From the NCBI GenBank assembly GCA_022482545.1, contig JAKVOZ010000003.1:1-64000 (forward strand): a stretch of DNA of 64,000 nucleotides, given 5' to 3'. Source of the stretch: Bacteroidales bacterium. Lineage in GTDB: Bacteria; Bacteroidota; Bacteroidia; Bacteroidales; P3. The notes beneath the pieces are model-generated. The model saw only the letters and a list, made by a program, of their open reading frames with translations, was not told the DNA's origin and made no database searches. The translations under genes and the position numbers were made by a program. Shown here piece after piece: positions 9,442-18,639 of this stretch; the stretch's first letter is position 1, and each line of letters opens with the position of its first letter.

Positions 9442-9518
9442 ATAATGGCATTATTGAATTAACATAATGGCATTATGATTAAACTATAATGGCATTATGA
9501 TTGAGTTATAATGCCATT
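9442..9518. repeat. Intergenic 22-bp palindrome array, ATAATGGCATTAT family (locus 2)
   Basis: Four cores begin at 9442, 9464, 9486 and 9508, each exactly 22 bp apart. The first three read ATAATGGCATT and the last ATAATGCCATT; most extend to the 13-bp palindrome ATAATGSCATTAT. The array lies between two convergent genes, downstream of the terminator at 9315 and just past the end of the TonB receptor gene. Confidence 0.85.
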
Positions 9519-9539
9519 ATGTTAATCATAACTCTTCGT

Positions 9540-11558
9540 TTAAATAGATAGAGTTAGCCCTCCAATTAACCAAAACTTAGGTTGTGCAACATTTCCTAAA
9601 TCAAAATATTCCTCATTGAAGATATTATTAAGATTAAGATAAAGTTTCATTTTCTTATAATTATAATTAAATGTTACGTCTGTTGTTGTAAAGAAAGGAT
9701 AATCTTTTTTCGTTGTTGGCTTATTTGAAACATATTCAAGATATTGACCCATTCTTTTTTGCATACGAAAGTTTATTGAACACGAAAACTTATCTTTATA
9801 TAATGGAGTAAATAATCTTGCTGTAAATTTGTGTTTAAGATAATTTAGAGCATAGTTTGATATGTAGCCATCATCAACTTTCTCTTGATACATATAACTA
9901 TAATTCAATGAAATATTACTTTCAAATGGCATAAAGGCAATCAATTCATGCATAAAAAACTTCCCATTAAACTCTACGCCATATTTGTTTAATGAAGTGA
10001 TATTCATACTCTCCCACTTATCATCAACATTCTTTTTTACCCAATCTATCATATTTTTTCCTTTCATATAATACACTGAAACATATGATACAACATATCT
10101 ATTCTTGTTTTTTATTCCCATCTCAATACAAGAAGACTCCTCTTGTTTAAGATTAGTGTTTGAGATATGCGTTTTTGTTGTATAATATAAGTCTGTAAAT
10201 GTTGGCAATCGCGATGAATTGTTGTAAGAAAGGTATAAATCCGAATTATTTGCAAAATTATAATTAACATTTATCGCAGGATATAAATGAAAATCTTGTT
10301 TTATTGCAGAGTTCTCAAACGTTAGCAATCCAACAGAAAAGAAGAACCTTTTATAACTATAATTTTGTTGAACAAATGCAGAATAGTTCATACGATTATC
10401 TTGTTTAGTAAATTTATCGTGAGTTTGTGCCATAGGTTTGCCTAACACACTACTTTCTATTGCTTCATATCTTGCTTGGAAACCAAAATTTGTTGTCCCC
10501 AAAATAGAAGAATACTGAAAATTTATATCACTTCCAATTACATTACTTTGATGATAATTGTCATATTTGCTATTATCTTTATCTAATTGAAACTTATCAT
10601 CATGCCTATTCCAATAGATGGTAGGCAAAAACTTAAACTTGCTACCAAAACTACCTTTTATTGAAGCAAGATAAGAAGCGACGCTATCGTGTTGATTAGG
10701 ATATGCTGCAGAATAAAAAGTATTTGCTCCATAAGATTTATTATTGTAGCCAAGTTGAATATCTAATTTATTATTTTTCATATTAATACGACTTTGATAT
10801 AAGATGTTCATCATATCATAATCGCTATTTTTCATATAACCTTCTGTCGTTTTATAACCTAACGAAAGGTAATTCTCAACATTTTTTATCTTGTATGCAC
10901 CACTTATTTGCGATGAGAACAATTGATGTTGTCCTGCTTCAAGATTAATGTTAAGATTTTTATCTACACCTTTTTTTGTTATAATATTTATTCCTCCAGA
11001 GAATGCGGAAGAACCATAAATGATTGCTGAAGGACCATTAATTATTTCTATTCTTTCAATATCAGAAAGATTTATTGGTATATCAAATGAATAATGACCT
11101 GTTTGTGGATTGGAGATATTAACACCATTAAGAAGAATTGCTGTTTGATCAAATGTACCTCCACGAATTGAAATATCGGATTGAACTCCATGAGAACCTC
11201 TTGTTTGAACATCTACTGAGGCAACGTAAGTTAAAAGATCTTGAATACTTTGTGGCTGTAATCGTTCAATTTCTTTTTGTGTTATTGTGGTAACTATTCT
11301 TGCCACTTGATTAATTGGCGTTTGCAAAGACGAATCTTTTATTTCCACTTGTTCTAATTGATGTTCTTTAATAGAAGTAAATTGATTTGAATCAATACTT
11401 TGCGCTGATATTTTGCTAACGTTGGAGATTGAAACTGTCAATAAAGACAACACTCCTATTGTTACCGCTTTGTGCATACTGTTAAACGCACTGTAACTTT
11501 TCCTCTCAAATCTTTTGAAACGAAAAGACTTTTGTTTGAATTTTTGTTTTTTCTTCAT
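9540..11558 (-). CDS. TonB-dependent outer-membrane receptor (BtuB-like)
   Basis: A 672-aa receptor that imports a scarce nutrient across the outer membrane using TonB energy. After an unusual signal region come a TonB-box-like segment (QLEQVEIKDS), a plug domain (about residues 85-205; SIQDLLTYVASVDVQTRG, SIRGGTFDQTAILLNGV, IEIINGPSAIIYGSSAFSGG) and a 22-strand-type barrel that ends at the C-terminus. The cleavable signal is preceded by about 30 very basic residues (KKKQKFKQKSFRFKRFERKS), a long N-region that I associate with cobalamin-type receptors of this phylum. The substrate cannot be read from the sequence; no B12 riboswitch or SusD-like partner is adjacent. A terminator separates it from butyrate kinase. 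Confidence 0.9.
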   Translation of the reverse strand: MKKKQKFKQKSFRFKRFERKSYSAFNSMHKAVTIGVLSLLTVSISNVSKISAQSIDSNQFTSIKEHQLEQVEIKDSSLQTPINQVARIVTTITQKEIERLQPQSIQDLLTYVASVDVQTRGSHGVQSDISIRGGTFDQTAILLNGVNISNPQTGHYSFDIPINLSDIERIEIINGPSAIIYGSSAFSGGINIITKKGVDKNLNINLEAGQHQLFSSQISGAYKIKNVENYLSLGYKTTEGYMKNSDYDMMNILYQSRINMKNNKLDIQLGYNNKSYGANTFYSAAYPNQHDSVASYLASIKGSFGSKFKFLPTIYWNRHDDKFQLDKDNSKYDNYHQSNVIGSDINFQYSSILGTTNFGFQARYEAIESSVLGKPMAQTHDKFTKQDNRMNYSAFVQQNYSYKRFFFSVGLLTFENSAIKQDFHLYPAINVNYNFANNSDLYLSYNNSSRLPTFTDLYYTTKTHISNTNLKQEESSCIEMGIKNKNRYVVSYVSVYYMKGKNMIDWVKKNVDDKWESMNITSLNKYGVEFNGKFFMHELIAFMPFESNISLNYSYMYQEKVDDGYISNYALNYLKHKFTARLFTPLYKDKFSCSINFRMQKRMGQYLEYVSNKPTTKKDYPFFTTTDVTFNYNYKKMKLYLNLNNIFNEEYFDLGNVAQPKFWLIGGLTLSI

Positions 11559-11600
11559 GTTTTTTTAATTTTGTTAATTTATTTGATTAATAATAAAATA

Positions 11601-11634
11601 AAAACAAGCCAATTGTTTAGAATTGACTTGTTTT
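11601..11634 (-). terminator. Terminator between butyrate kinase and the TonB receptor
   Basis: A hairpin formed by AAAACAAGCCAATT and AATTGACTTGTTTT has one mismatch and a short loop. On the minus strand it follows the buk stop by about 30 bp and runs into a T-rich tract. Confidence 0.7.
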
Positions 11635-11666
11635 ATTATTGATAATTGGTTTTATCTCATATTAGT

Positions 11667-12743
11667 TTATTTGTATTGTTGGCATTTTGTTTCTCCACGA
11701 AGATACATAGTGGCATTCATTGCCATTGATTCCATCTCATCTTCTCCTGGATAAACTTTTATTGGAGCGATAAACTTTATTCTTTCGCTCAATTCTGAAA
11801 CAAAAGGTTTGCCATAAGCTATTCCACCAGTAAGAAGTATCGCATCAACTTTACCATTAAGTACTGTTGCTGCTGCTCCTACTTCTTTTGCTACTTGATA
11901 TGCCATCGCAGATTGATAGAAAGCATATTTTTTATCTCCTTCTTTTGCTTTATTTTCAACAGTAAGAGCATCGTTTGTTCCAAGATAACCAACAAATCCG
12001 CCTTCTCCTACTATCATTTTATGTACTTGTTCTTTTGTATATTTACCAGAAAAACATATATTGATTAATTGATTTACTGGAACCGAGCCACTTCTTTCTG
12101 GAGAAAAAGCACCTTCTCCATCAAGTGCTTGATTAACATCTATAACATTTCCTTTATAATGTGTTCCAACACTTACGCCTCCACCAAGATGAACAACAAT
12201 AAGTGATAAATCTTCATATTGTTTTCCTTCTTCTTTAGCATATTTTCTTGCTATTGCTTTTTGATTTAAGCAATGGAAAATACTTTGTCTTGGCATTAAT
12301 GGGCTACCACTTACTCTTGCTAAGTCGTGCATTTCATCTACCATTACAGGATCTGCGATGATTGCTTTAACTCCTATTTCTTTTGCTATCTCATTTGCTA
12401 TTAAGCCTCCAAGATTACATGCGTGTTCTCCTGAATATCCTATTTTAAGGTCGTGAACCATCTCTTCATTGACTTCCCAAACACCACCAGTTATTGGTTT
12501 AATCAAACCACCTCTTCCAATAACAACCTTAAGCTCCTTAATATCAAATCCTGCTTCCTTTATTTCCTTCAAACATAAATCTTTTCTAAACTCATATTGG
12601 TCTGCTATGTGTTTAAATTTGGATAGTTCCTCTACTTGATGTTTTATGTTTTTCACAAATAGTTTCTCTTCCCCATCATATATTGCTACTTTTGTTGAAG
12701 TACTGCCAGGATTTATGGCTAAAATTAACTCCTTCTTGTTCAT
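11667..12743 (-). CDS. buk: Butyrate kinase (or branched-chain fatty acid kinase)
   Basis: Reversibly converts butyryl-phosphate and ADP to butyrate and ATP in the cytosol. It belongs to the acetokinase/ASKHA fold: LAINPGSTSTKVAIYD at the N-terminus, GRGGLIKPITGG, VHLGGGVSVGTH and LTGGIAYGK. The 358-aa length is normal for butyrate kinase and shorter than acetate kinase. Its usual partner, phosphotransbutyrylase (ptb), is not next to it: upstream lies the divergent thioredoxin gene, downstream a terminator and the TonB receptor. It is therefore a single-gene unit here. Isobutyrate or isovalerate could equally be the substrate. Confidence 0.92.
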   Translation of the reverse strand: MNKKELILAINPGSTSTKVAIYDGEEKLFVKNIKHQVEELSKFKHIADQYEFRKDLCLKEIKEAGFDIKELKVVIGRGGLIKPITGGVWEVNEEMVHDLKIGYSGEHACNLGGLIANEIAKEIGVKAIIADPVMVDEMHDLARVSGSPLMPRQSIFHCLNQKAIARKYAKEEGKQYEDLSLIVVHLGGGVSVGTHYKGNVIDVNQALDGEGAFSPERSGSVPVNQLINICFSGKYTKEQVHKMIVGEGGFVGYLGTNDALTVENKAKEGDKKYAFYQSAMAYQVAKEVGAAATVLNGKVDAILLTGGIAYGKPFVSELSERIKFIAPIKVYPGEDEMESMAMNATMYLRGETKCQQYK

Positions 12744-12771
12744 GTCTATTAAAATTATTTAATTTGTTTTG

Positions 12772-12779
12772 CAAAGATA
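12772..12779 (-). promoter_or_regulatory. -7 promoter element of butyrate kinase
   Basis: On the minus strand this reads TATCTTTG (TAnnTTTG), about 29 bp before the buk ATG. Confidence 0.7.
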
Positions 12780-12832
12780 TTAATAATTTTCAGAAAAATA
12801 AACATCTTTTTCAATGAAAAGAAAAATTATTG

Positions 12833-12840
12833 TATTTTTG
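12833..12840 (+). promoter_or_regulatory. -7 promoter element of thioredoxin
   Basis: TATTTTTG sits 34 bp before ATG 12874, divergent to the buk element. It shows that an in-frame ATG further upstream (12814) precedes the promoter and is not used. Confidence 0.72.
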
Positions 12841-12873
12841 CACAGTTTAACTATAAAAAAATATAAAAAGATT

Positions 12874-13191
12874 ATGGCAATAGAATTAAAAGATGCTACT
12901 TTTGAAGAAGTAGTAATGAAAGAGACAAAATTAGTTGTTATTGATTGTGGAGCAACATGGTGCGGACCTTGTCAACACATAGCACCAATTATTGAAGAAT
13001 TAGCAAATGAATATGAAGGTAAGGCTGTCATTTGCAAATGCGATGTTGATGAAAACAGCGAAATACCAAGCAAATTTATGATAAGAAACGTTCCTACTGT
13101 TTTGTTTATCAAAGATGGTAAAGTTCTTGACAAACTTGTAGGTAGTCAATCTAAAAGTACTTTTGTTGAAAAAATTGAAAAATATTTATAA
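12874..13191 (+). CDS. trxA: Thioredoxin
   Basis: A small cytosolic disulfide reductase of 105 aa. The active site ATWCGPC is followed by the conserved cis-Pro region RNVPTVLFIKDGK. An in-frame ATG at 12814 would add 20 residues, but the -7 promoter element at 12833-12840 lies inside that extension. The extension also lacks a signal-peptide pattern, so the start at 12874 (MAIELKDATF) is preferred. A DUF58 gene follows after 20 bp. The gene is most likely the general thioredoxin, although reductase genes are not nearby. Confidence 0.93.
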   Translation: MAIELKDATFEEVVMKETKLVVIDCGATWCGPCQHIAPIIEELANEYEGKAVICKCDVDENSEIPSKFMIRNVPTVLFIKDGKVLDKLVGSQSKSTFVEKIEKYL

Positions 13192-13211
13192 TTCATTAAT
13201 ATAATAGAAGA

Positions 13212-14141
13212 ATGTCCGAAGATTTAGAAAAAATTAATGGATATTCTTCTATTGAATTAATATCCAATCAAGTTGTTGAAGGCTTTCTAACCGGTCTTCA
13301 TAAAAGTCCTTTCCATGGATTCTCTGTTGAGTTCGCTGATTTTAGAGCATACAATACAGGTGAATCTACTCGCCATATTGATTGGAAACTTTTTGCTCGT
13401 ACAGACAAACTTTTTATTAAGAAATATGAAGAAGAAACCAATCTTAGATGCCTTTTAGTAATTGATAACTCTTCTTCAATGTGCTTCCCTCTTGACAAAA
13501 AAGGAGATTTTAAAAATCCAAATAAATTAAGTTTTGCTATTTATGCCTCAGGAGCAATAATTTCTATGCTATACAAGCAAAGAGATGCTTTCGGTATTTC
13601 ACTTATATCAGATAAGATTGATTACATTTCTGAAATAAAATCAAACTTTGCCCACAAACGTTATATCTACACTCTTTTGGAACAACTTCTGGATAAAAAA
13701 CACAAGTCTTTTCCCAATAAAACACATATTGACACCATCTTACATCAACTTTCCGAACAAATACATAGACGTTCACTTGTAATCATTTTTTCAGATTTAT
13801 TATCAAATGAAACAACTGATGAAGACTTTATTCATTCTCTTCAACATTTGAAACATAATAAACACGAAGTTATTGTTTTTCATACAATAGACTCAATGAA
13901 AGAAGAAAATCTTGACTTTAAAAATCGTCCCTATAAGTTCGTTGATATTGAAACAAATGAACAAATCAAACTCAATCCTATTCAAATAAGAGAAGAGTAT
14001 AGCAAGTTTATGGAACAAAAATTCAAAAAAATTCATAATGCTTGCAATCAATTAAAAATAGACTTCGTTGAATGTGATATAAACAAGGATTTTTCACAAG
14101 TGCTTCTTCCTTATTTTCTAAAAAGAACAAGGCTTAAATAA
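13212..14141 (+). CDS. DUF58 domain protein (VWA-like fold)
   Basis: A 309-aa cytosolic protein. The DUF58 core is clear: SPFHGFSVEFADFRAYN, then GESTRHIDWKLFARTDKLFIK, and the MIDAS-like LLVIDNSSSM. Family members usually work with MoxR ATPases in complex assembly or stress responses. Here moxR is 5 kb upstream, with two minus-strand genes between, so the pair has been separated but both partners are present. The gene follows thioredoxin by 20 bp and is probably cotranscribed with it. Confidence 0.88.
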   Translation: MSEDLEKINGYSSIELISNQVVEGFLTGLHKSPFHGFSVEFADFRAYNTGESTRHIDWKLFARTDKLFIKKYEEETNLRCLLVIDNSSSMCFPLDKKGDFKNPNKLSFAIYASGAIISMLYKQRDAFGISLISDKIDYISEIKSNFAHKRYIYTLLEQLLDKKHKSFPNKTHIDTILHQLSEQIHRRSLVIIFSDLLSNETTDEDFIHSLQHLKHNKHEVIVFHTIDSMKEENLDFKNRPYKFVDIETNEQIKLNPIQIREEYSKFMEQKFKKIHNACNQLKIDFVECDINKDFSQVLLPYFLKRTRLK

Positions 14142-14192
14142 AAATCATAAATAACTGTTTTTCTATATATTAAAACTGACAAAAAAAATCTT

Positions 14193-14234
14193 CGTTTTTT
14201 GCAATTTTTACGTCGTTTTTTGCAATTTTTACGC
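14193..14234. repeat. Two-unit 21-bp tandem repeat
   Basis: CGTTTTTTGCAATTTTTACG begins at 14193 and again at 14214, exactly 21 bp apart. It lies in the 275-bp spacer after the DUF58 gene; the rest of that spacer is AT-rich with one promoter. Confidence 0.8.
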
Positions 14235-14350
14235 TGTTTTAATAGTGAAAAAATAACGTTTTTTTGAAAAGTATCTTTTTATTTATATTTTTATGCTATT
14301 GAATTTAGAAAAAAATTTAGAAATTATGCCTTTATTTCAATTTTTTATGT

Positions 14351-14358
14351 TATTTTTG
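14351..14358 (+). promoter_or_regulatory. -7 promoter element of the OmpA/TPR lipoprotein gene
   Basis: TATTTTTG followed by CC, 58 bp before the start codon, matches TAnnTTTG. Confidence 0.7.
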
Positions 14359-14416
14359 CCAAATATTTGAATAGTAAAAAAATTTAATTAAATAAAATAA
14401 ACAAAAAAAGACCAAA

Positions 14417-16246
14417 ATGAAAAGATTAGTTTTAGGTACATTATTAATAAGTTGTGTGCTTATGATTGCAGGTTGTGGTAGTTTAAAAACCATGCAAAAA
14501 AAGCATAATACTGTCCGTTATCAAATATCTCCTAATCCAATGGAGACTACTGGTGATAAAGTTATTGTAACTATCAATGGAAATATTCCAAAAAATTATT
14601 TTCAAAAAAATGCTGTTGTTTATCTTCAACCAGTCTTAACTTGGGAAACAGGAGAAGTTACATTATCTCCAATGAATCTTAAAGGACAAAAAGTTGATGG
14701 TAATGGTAAGACAATAGAAAAGAGTGCTGGTGGAAGATTTATGTATAAAGACACTGTTGCTTATCGTCAAGGAATGGAATGTGCTGTTTTAACGTTAAAT
14801 CCAGTTGCTTACAAATCAAAGAAAGTTAATGAAGCAAACGCAACAAGAAGTGAAGCATTAGAAAATCAAGGAGCTCTTGAACTTGGTAATGTTAAAATTG
14901 CACAAGGAGTTAATTCCACTTCTAATAGAGTTGATTTAAAAGGTGATTTATCTATCGCTTCTTCAAATTATAACACAAAAAGTGATGAGATTATGAAGAG
15001 TGATATTTATTTTACAGTTAATATGTCTAATCTTAATTGGAATAACACATTAAATAAGAAACTTGAAACTCAAAGAAGTATTAACAATATGAAATCTTAT
15101 ATTGTAAATAATCAAGTACCTCGTCAAATCTATGTTAATGCATGGGCTTCACCAGAAGGAGAAGAAAGTTTTAATATAGGACTTTCTAAACAAAGAGCAG
15201 AAACGACAATGAAGGTTGTAGATAATATGCTTACTGATGCTTTAACTGAAAGAGCAAAAGCAGAAAACGTTAAGAAAAGTGATATTGATAAATATGTTCA
15301 AGATGCAAAGAAAGATGTTGTAATAACATCTAACGCAAAAGGTGAAGACTGGGATAATTTTATCAAACTTGTTGAAGGTAGTTCTTTAAAAGAGAAAAAC
15401 ACTGTAATCAATGTTGTTAAATCTCAACCAGACAAAGTTAGAAGAGAACAAGAAATAAGAAATATGTCTGTTGTTTTTCATCAAATAGAAGAAGATATAT
15501 TACCTACACTTCGTAGAGGTGAGATAGCATTTAATTTCTCTGGTGTTCAAAAAACAGATCAAGAACTTGCAAAGATGGCTCTTACTAATCCAGATAATTT
15601 AACTTATGATGAACTTATGTACGCTGCATCTCTTTCTCACAACTATGCAGTAAAACTTCAAATATATAATTCAGTAACAGAACGTTTTCCTTCTCAATGG
15701 GAAGGTTGGAATAATGCAGGAGCTGTAGCATTATATTTAAATCAATTAGATGATTCTAAAAAATATCTTGAAACAGCAGATAAACTTTCACCTAATAATG
15801 GAACAATAGAAAATAATCTTGGTTTGCTTTCTTTGGCTTTAAGAGACAATGATGCAGCAAGCAATTATATTAATAAATCAATAGAGAATGGTAACGAACA
15901 AGCAAAAGCAAATTCTGCCATTGTTTCTATCAAACAAGGTGATTACGAAAAAGCATCAGAACAACTTCAAGAAAGAAAATGCACTTATAATTTAGCTTTA
16001 ATTCAATTATTAACTGGCAACACAGGCAACGCTATTCGTACATTAGATTGTTGTGTTGATCAAACAGCAGAAGTGAATTATTTGAGAGCTGTTTGTTATG
16101 CAAGACTTGATGATGTTCCTGGTCTTGTAAAGAATCTTCGTGCTGCTTGTGAAATGGAACCTGCTTATAAATATCAAGCAAAAAACGATGTTGAATTCAA
16201 ACGTTATCAATCTGAAATAGATTTTCAAAATATTATTAACAATTAA
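14417..16246 (+). CDS. Lipoprotein with OmpA-like and TPR regions
   Basis: A 609-aa protein with a lipobox (LMIAGC, acylated Cys about residue 20), so it is membrane-anchored. The middle part contains an OmpA-like motif: IYVNAWASPEGEESFNIGL followed by SKQRAETTMKVV. From about residue 400 to the end there are tetratricopeptide-type helices, for example WNNAGAVALYLNQLDDSKKYL and ENNLGLLSLALRDNDAASNY. The combination suggests a cell-envelope scaffold contacting peptidoglycan, with a protein-binding arm. It has its own promoter and terminator, so it is monocistronic. The specific role is unknown. Confidence 0.75.
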   Translation: MKRLVLGTLLISCVLMIAGCGSLKTMQKKHNTVRYQISPNPMETTGDKVIVTINGNIPKNYFQKNAVVYLQPVLTWETGEVTLSPMNLKGQKVDGNGKTIEKSAGGRFMYKDTVAYRQGMECAVLTLNPVAYKSKKVNEANATRSEALENQGALELGNVKIAQGVNSTSNRVDLKGDLSIASSNYNTKSDEIMKSDIYFTVNMSNLNWNNTLNKKLETQRSINNMKSYIVNNQVPRQIYVNAWASPEGEESFNIGLSKQRAETTMKVVDNMLTDALTERAKAENVKKSDIDKYVQDAKKDVVITSNAKGEDWDNFIKLVEGSSLKEKNTVINVVKSQPDKVRREQEIRNMSVVFHQIEEDILPTLRRGEIAFNFSGVQKTDQELAKMALTNPDNLTYDELMYAASLSHNYAVKLQIYNSVTERFPSQWEGWNNAGAVALYLNQLDDSKKYLETADKLSPNNGTIENNLGLLSLALRDNDAASNYINKSIENGNEQAKANSAIVSIKQGDYEKASEQLQERKCTYNLALIQLLTGNTGNAIRTLDCCVDQTAEVNYLRAVCYARLDDVPGLVKNLRAACEMEPAYKYQAKNDVEFKRYQSEIDFQNIINN

Positions 16247-16271
16247 TTTTAATTATATTTAATATTACAAT

Positions 16272-16303
16272 AAAGGCTATCTTTAATCGGATAGCCTTAT
16301 TTG
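16272..16303 (+). terminator. Terminator of the OmpA/TPR lipoprotein gene
   Basis: AAGGCTATC and GATAGCCTT form a perfect 9-bp stem with a 7-8-nt loop, then a short T-rich tail. It lies between the lipoprotein gene and gltX. Confidence 0.8.
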
Positions 16304-16328
16304 TCAAAAATAAGAAACACTTAAAAAA

Positions 16329-17879
16329 ATGGAAAGAAAAGTAAGAGTAAGATTTGCACCATCTCCAACAGGTCCTCTTCATATTGGAGGAGTTCGTACA
16401 GCACTTTATAATTATCTTTTTGCAAAACAAAATAATGGAGATTTTCTTCTTAGAATAGAAGATACAGATAGAACACGTTTTGTTGAAGGAGCAGAAGAAT
16501 ATATAATAGAATCTTTTAAATGGTTAGGAATAAAGTTTGATGAAGGTGTTGGAATTGGTGGAGAGTATGGTCCATACAAACAAAGTGAAAGAAAAGATTT
16601 GTATAAGGATTATGCGATGAAACTTATTGAAAATGGTAATGCTTATTATGCCTTTGATACAGCAGAGGAATTAGATAAGATTCGTAAAGAATTTGAACAA
16701 AACAAGAAGAACTTCCAATATGACTGCAACACAAGACAATCTTTACGCAATTCTCTAACTTTAAGCAAACAAGAAACAGAAGACCTTTTGAAGAATGGTA
16801 GTCATTATGTTATTCGTTTTCTTTTTCCAAAAGACACTACGATAGAATTTGATGATATGATAAGAGGGCATATATCAATGGAATCTAATTTACTTGATGA
16901 TAAAGTCCTTTACAAAAGTGATGGTATGCCTACTTATCACTTGGCTAACATTGTTGATGACCATTTGATGAAGATTTCGCATGTTATTCGTGGAGAAGAA
17001 TGGTTACCTTCTTGTCCTTTACACGTTTGTCTTTATAAAGCTTTCGGTTGGCAAGACTCTATGCCACAATTTGCTCATCTTCCACTTCTTTTAAAACCAG
17101 ATGGTAAAGGAAAACTTAGCAAAAGAGATGGAGATCGTCTTGGTTTTCCTGTTTTTCCATTGCAATGGACAGACCCAAAAACAAAAGAAGTTTCTTCCGG
17201 ATATAGAGAAAGCGGATATTTGCCAGAAGCTGTAATAAATATGTTGGCACTTCTTGGTTGGAACGATGGAACAGAACAAGAGATTTTTACTCTTGATGAA
17301 CTTATAGAAAAGTTTTCAATAGAAAGAATTTCAAAACATGGAGCTAAGTTTGATTTAGAAAAAGCTAAATGGTTCAATCATCAATACCTACAACACATTC
17401 CTTCAAAAGATTTAGCAACTCTTTTCTTGGAAGAATTGAAACAAAGAGATAGCGAAATAGATTTTGATTCCAGTAAAATAGATCTTCAATCCATTACAGC
17501 CATTGTTGATTTGGTTAAAGAGAGATGTAGTTTTGAAAAAGACTTATGGGAACAATCGTATTTCTTTTTTACTCGTCCAAAAACCTATGAAGAAAAAGCT
17601 GTGAAAAAACGTTGGAAAGAAGGTATGACTGAAAGAATGAGCGATATCTTTTCTAAATTAAACGCAATTGAAGACAACTCTTGGGCAGAAAAAGCAGAGG
17701 AATTTCTTATGGATTACATACAAAAGAATGAATTAAATATGGGGCAAGTGATGAATTGCATTCGCTTGGCTGTGGTAGGTGATACAAAAGGACCAAATAT
17801 GGTTGATATAATGAGACTTCTTGGCAAGAATGAAATTCTTAAACGTATAAAAACAGCAATAAATAATATACATCTGTAA
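16329..17879 (+). CDS. gltX: Glutamyl-tRNA synthetase
   Basis: Charges tRNA-Glu with glutamate in the cytosol. This is a class I synthetase: the HIGH-type motif is in [18 protein letters not shown] near the N-terminus, and the KMSKS equivalent is KLSKRDG (about residue 260). IEDTDRTR and the HVIRGEEW region are also family hallmarks. At 516 aa it has normal length, with an intact C-terminal anticodon-binding helix bundle. It is followed by a DUF2520 gene after 9 bp. Confidence 0.97.
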   Translation: MERKVRVRFAPSPTGPLHIGGVRTALYNYLFAKQNNGDFLLRIEDTDRTRFVEGAEEYIIESFKWLGIKFDEGVGIGGEYGPYKQSERKDLYKDYAMKLIENGNAYYAFDTAEELDKIRKEFEQNKKNFQYDCNTRQSLRNSLTLSKQETEDLLKNGSHYVIRFLFPKDTTIEFDDMIRGHISMESNLLDDKVLYKSDGMPTYHLANIVDDHLMKISHVIRGEEWLPSCPLHVCLYKAFGWQDSMPQFAHLPLLLKPDGKGKLSKRDGDRLGFPVFPLQWTDPKTKEVSSGYRESGYLPEAVINMLALLGWNDGTEQEIFTLDELIEKFSIERISKHGAKFDLEKAKWFNHQYLQHIPSKDLATLFLEELKQRDSEIDFDSSKIDLQSITAIVDLVKERCSFEKDLWEQSYFFFTRPKTYEEKAVKKRWKEGMTERMSDIFSKLNAIEDNSWAEKAEEFLMDYIQKNELNMGQVMNCIRLAVVGDTKGPNMVDIMRLLGKNEILKRIKTAINNIHL

Positions 17880-17888
17880 ATATTTCTT

Positions 17889-18623
17889 ATGGAAACTACA
17901 ATAAAAACTATTACTATAATAGGGAAAGGCAATGTATCTTTTCATTACAACAAGATAATGAAAGAAAAGGGCTTTGATGTAAAAGTAGTTTCTTCTCGTT
18001 TGCCATTTAAAAAAGAAGACATAGAAAGAGATTTAGTTGTTATTGCAGTAAAAGATGAAGCAATAGAAGAAGTAAGTGAAAAGATAAACCATACAAATGC
18101 TATCCTTGTTCATACTTCTGGCTTTATGGAGACAAGTTTTCTTAAAAAAGTGGCAGAGAATTATGGAAGTCTTTATCCTCTTCAAAGTCTAAAAAAAGAG
18201 AAAGATATTGATTTTAATACTGTTCCTCTTTGTACTTTTGGTAATAACAAACAAACAGAAGAAAAACTAAATATCTTTGCAAAAAAACTTTCTTCCATTC
18301 ATTACAATCTTACAGATGAGCAAAGGAAGTGTTTGCATTTGGCAGCAGTGTTTTGCAATAATTTTCCTAATCATTTGTTCGGTATTGCTAAACGAATACT
18401 TGATGAAAATAATATTCCTTTTTCCACTCTTTTCCCTTTGATTGACACAACTATTGAAAGAGCAAAACAAGGCGACCCTTTCTCTTTTCAAACAGGACCT
18501 GCAATTAGAGGAGAAAAAACTATAATGAATGAGCATAAAGCAAGGCTTAACGTTAGAGAAAAAGAGATTTATGATGTTTTGAGTAATGACATTATGAAAG
18601 AACATAATATAAATATAGAATAA
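17889..18623 (+). CDS. DUF2520 Rossmann-fold protein
   Basis: A 244-aa cytosolic protein. The N-terminus has a nucleotide-binding beta-alpha-beta (ITIIGKGNVSFHYNKIM, with GxGxxS in place of GxGxxG), then VVIAVKDEAI and LVHTSGF. The C-terminal DUF2520 half has LHLAAVFCNNFPNHLFGIA and a QTGPAIRGEKTIM motif. The family resembles 6-phosphogluconate/ketopantoate-type dehydrogenases, but no substrate is established. It sits between gltX and the sirtuin gene with short gaps, so probably in one operon. Confidence 0.82.
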   Translation: METTIKTITIIGKGNVSFHYNKIMKEKGFDVKVVSSRLPFKKEDIERDLVVIAVKDEAIEEVSEKINHTNAILVHTSGFMETSFLKKVAENYGSLYPLQSLKKEKDIDFNTVPLCTFGNNKQTEEKLNIFAKKLSSIHYNLTDEQRKCLHLAAVFCNNFPNHLFGIAKRILDENNIPFSTLFPLIDTTIERAKQGDPFSFQTGPAIRGEKTIMNEHKARLNVREKEIYDVLSNDIMKEHNINIE

Positions 18624-18639
18624 AAACATAAAAAGCAAA

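Noticed and set aside
11559-11666. Cobalamin riboswitch before the TonB receptor
   Set aside because: The gap is only 108 bp, is mostly a terminator for buk, and has no B12-box-like sequence.
12814-12873. N-terminal extension of thioredoxin
   Set aside because: The extension contains the promoter element at 12833 and has no signal-peptide or domain character.
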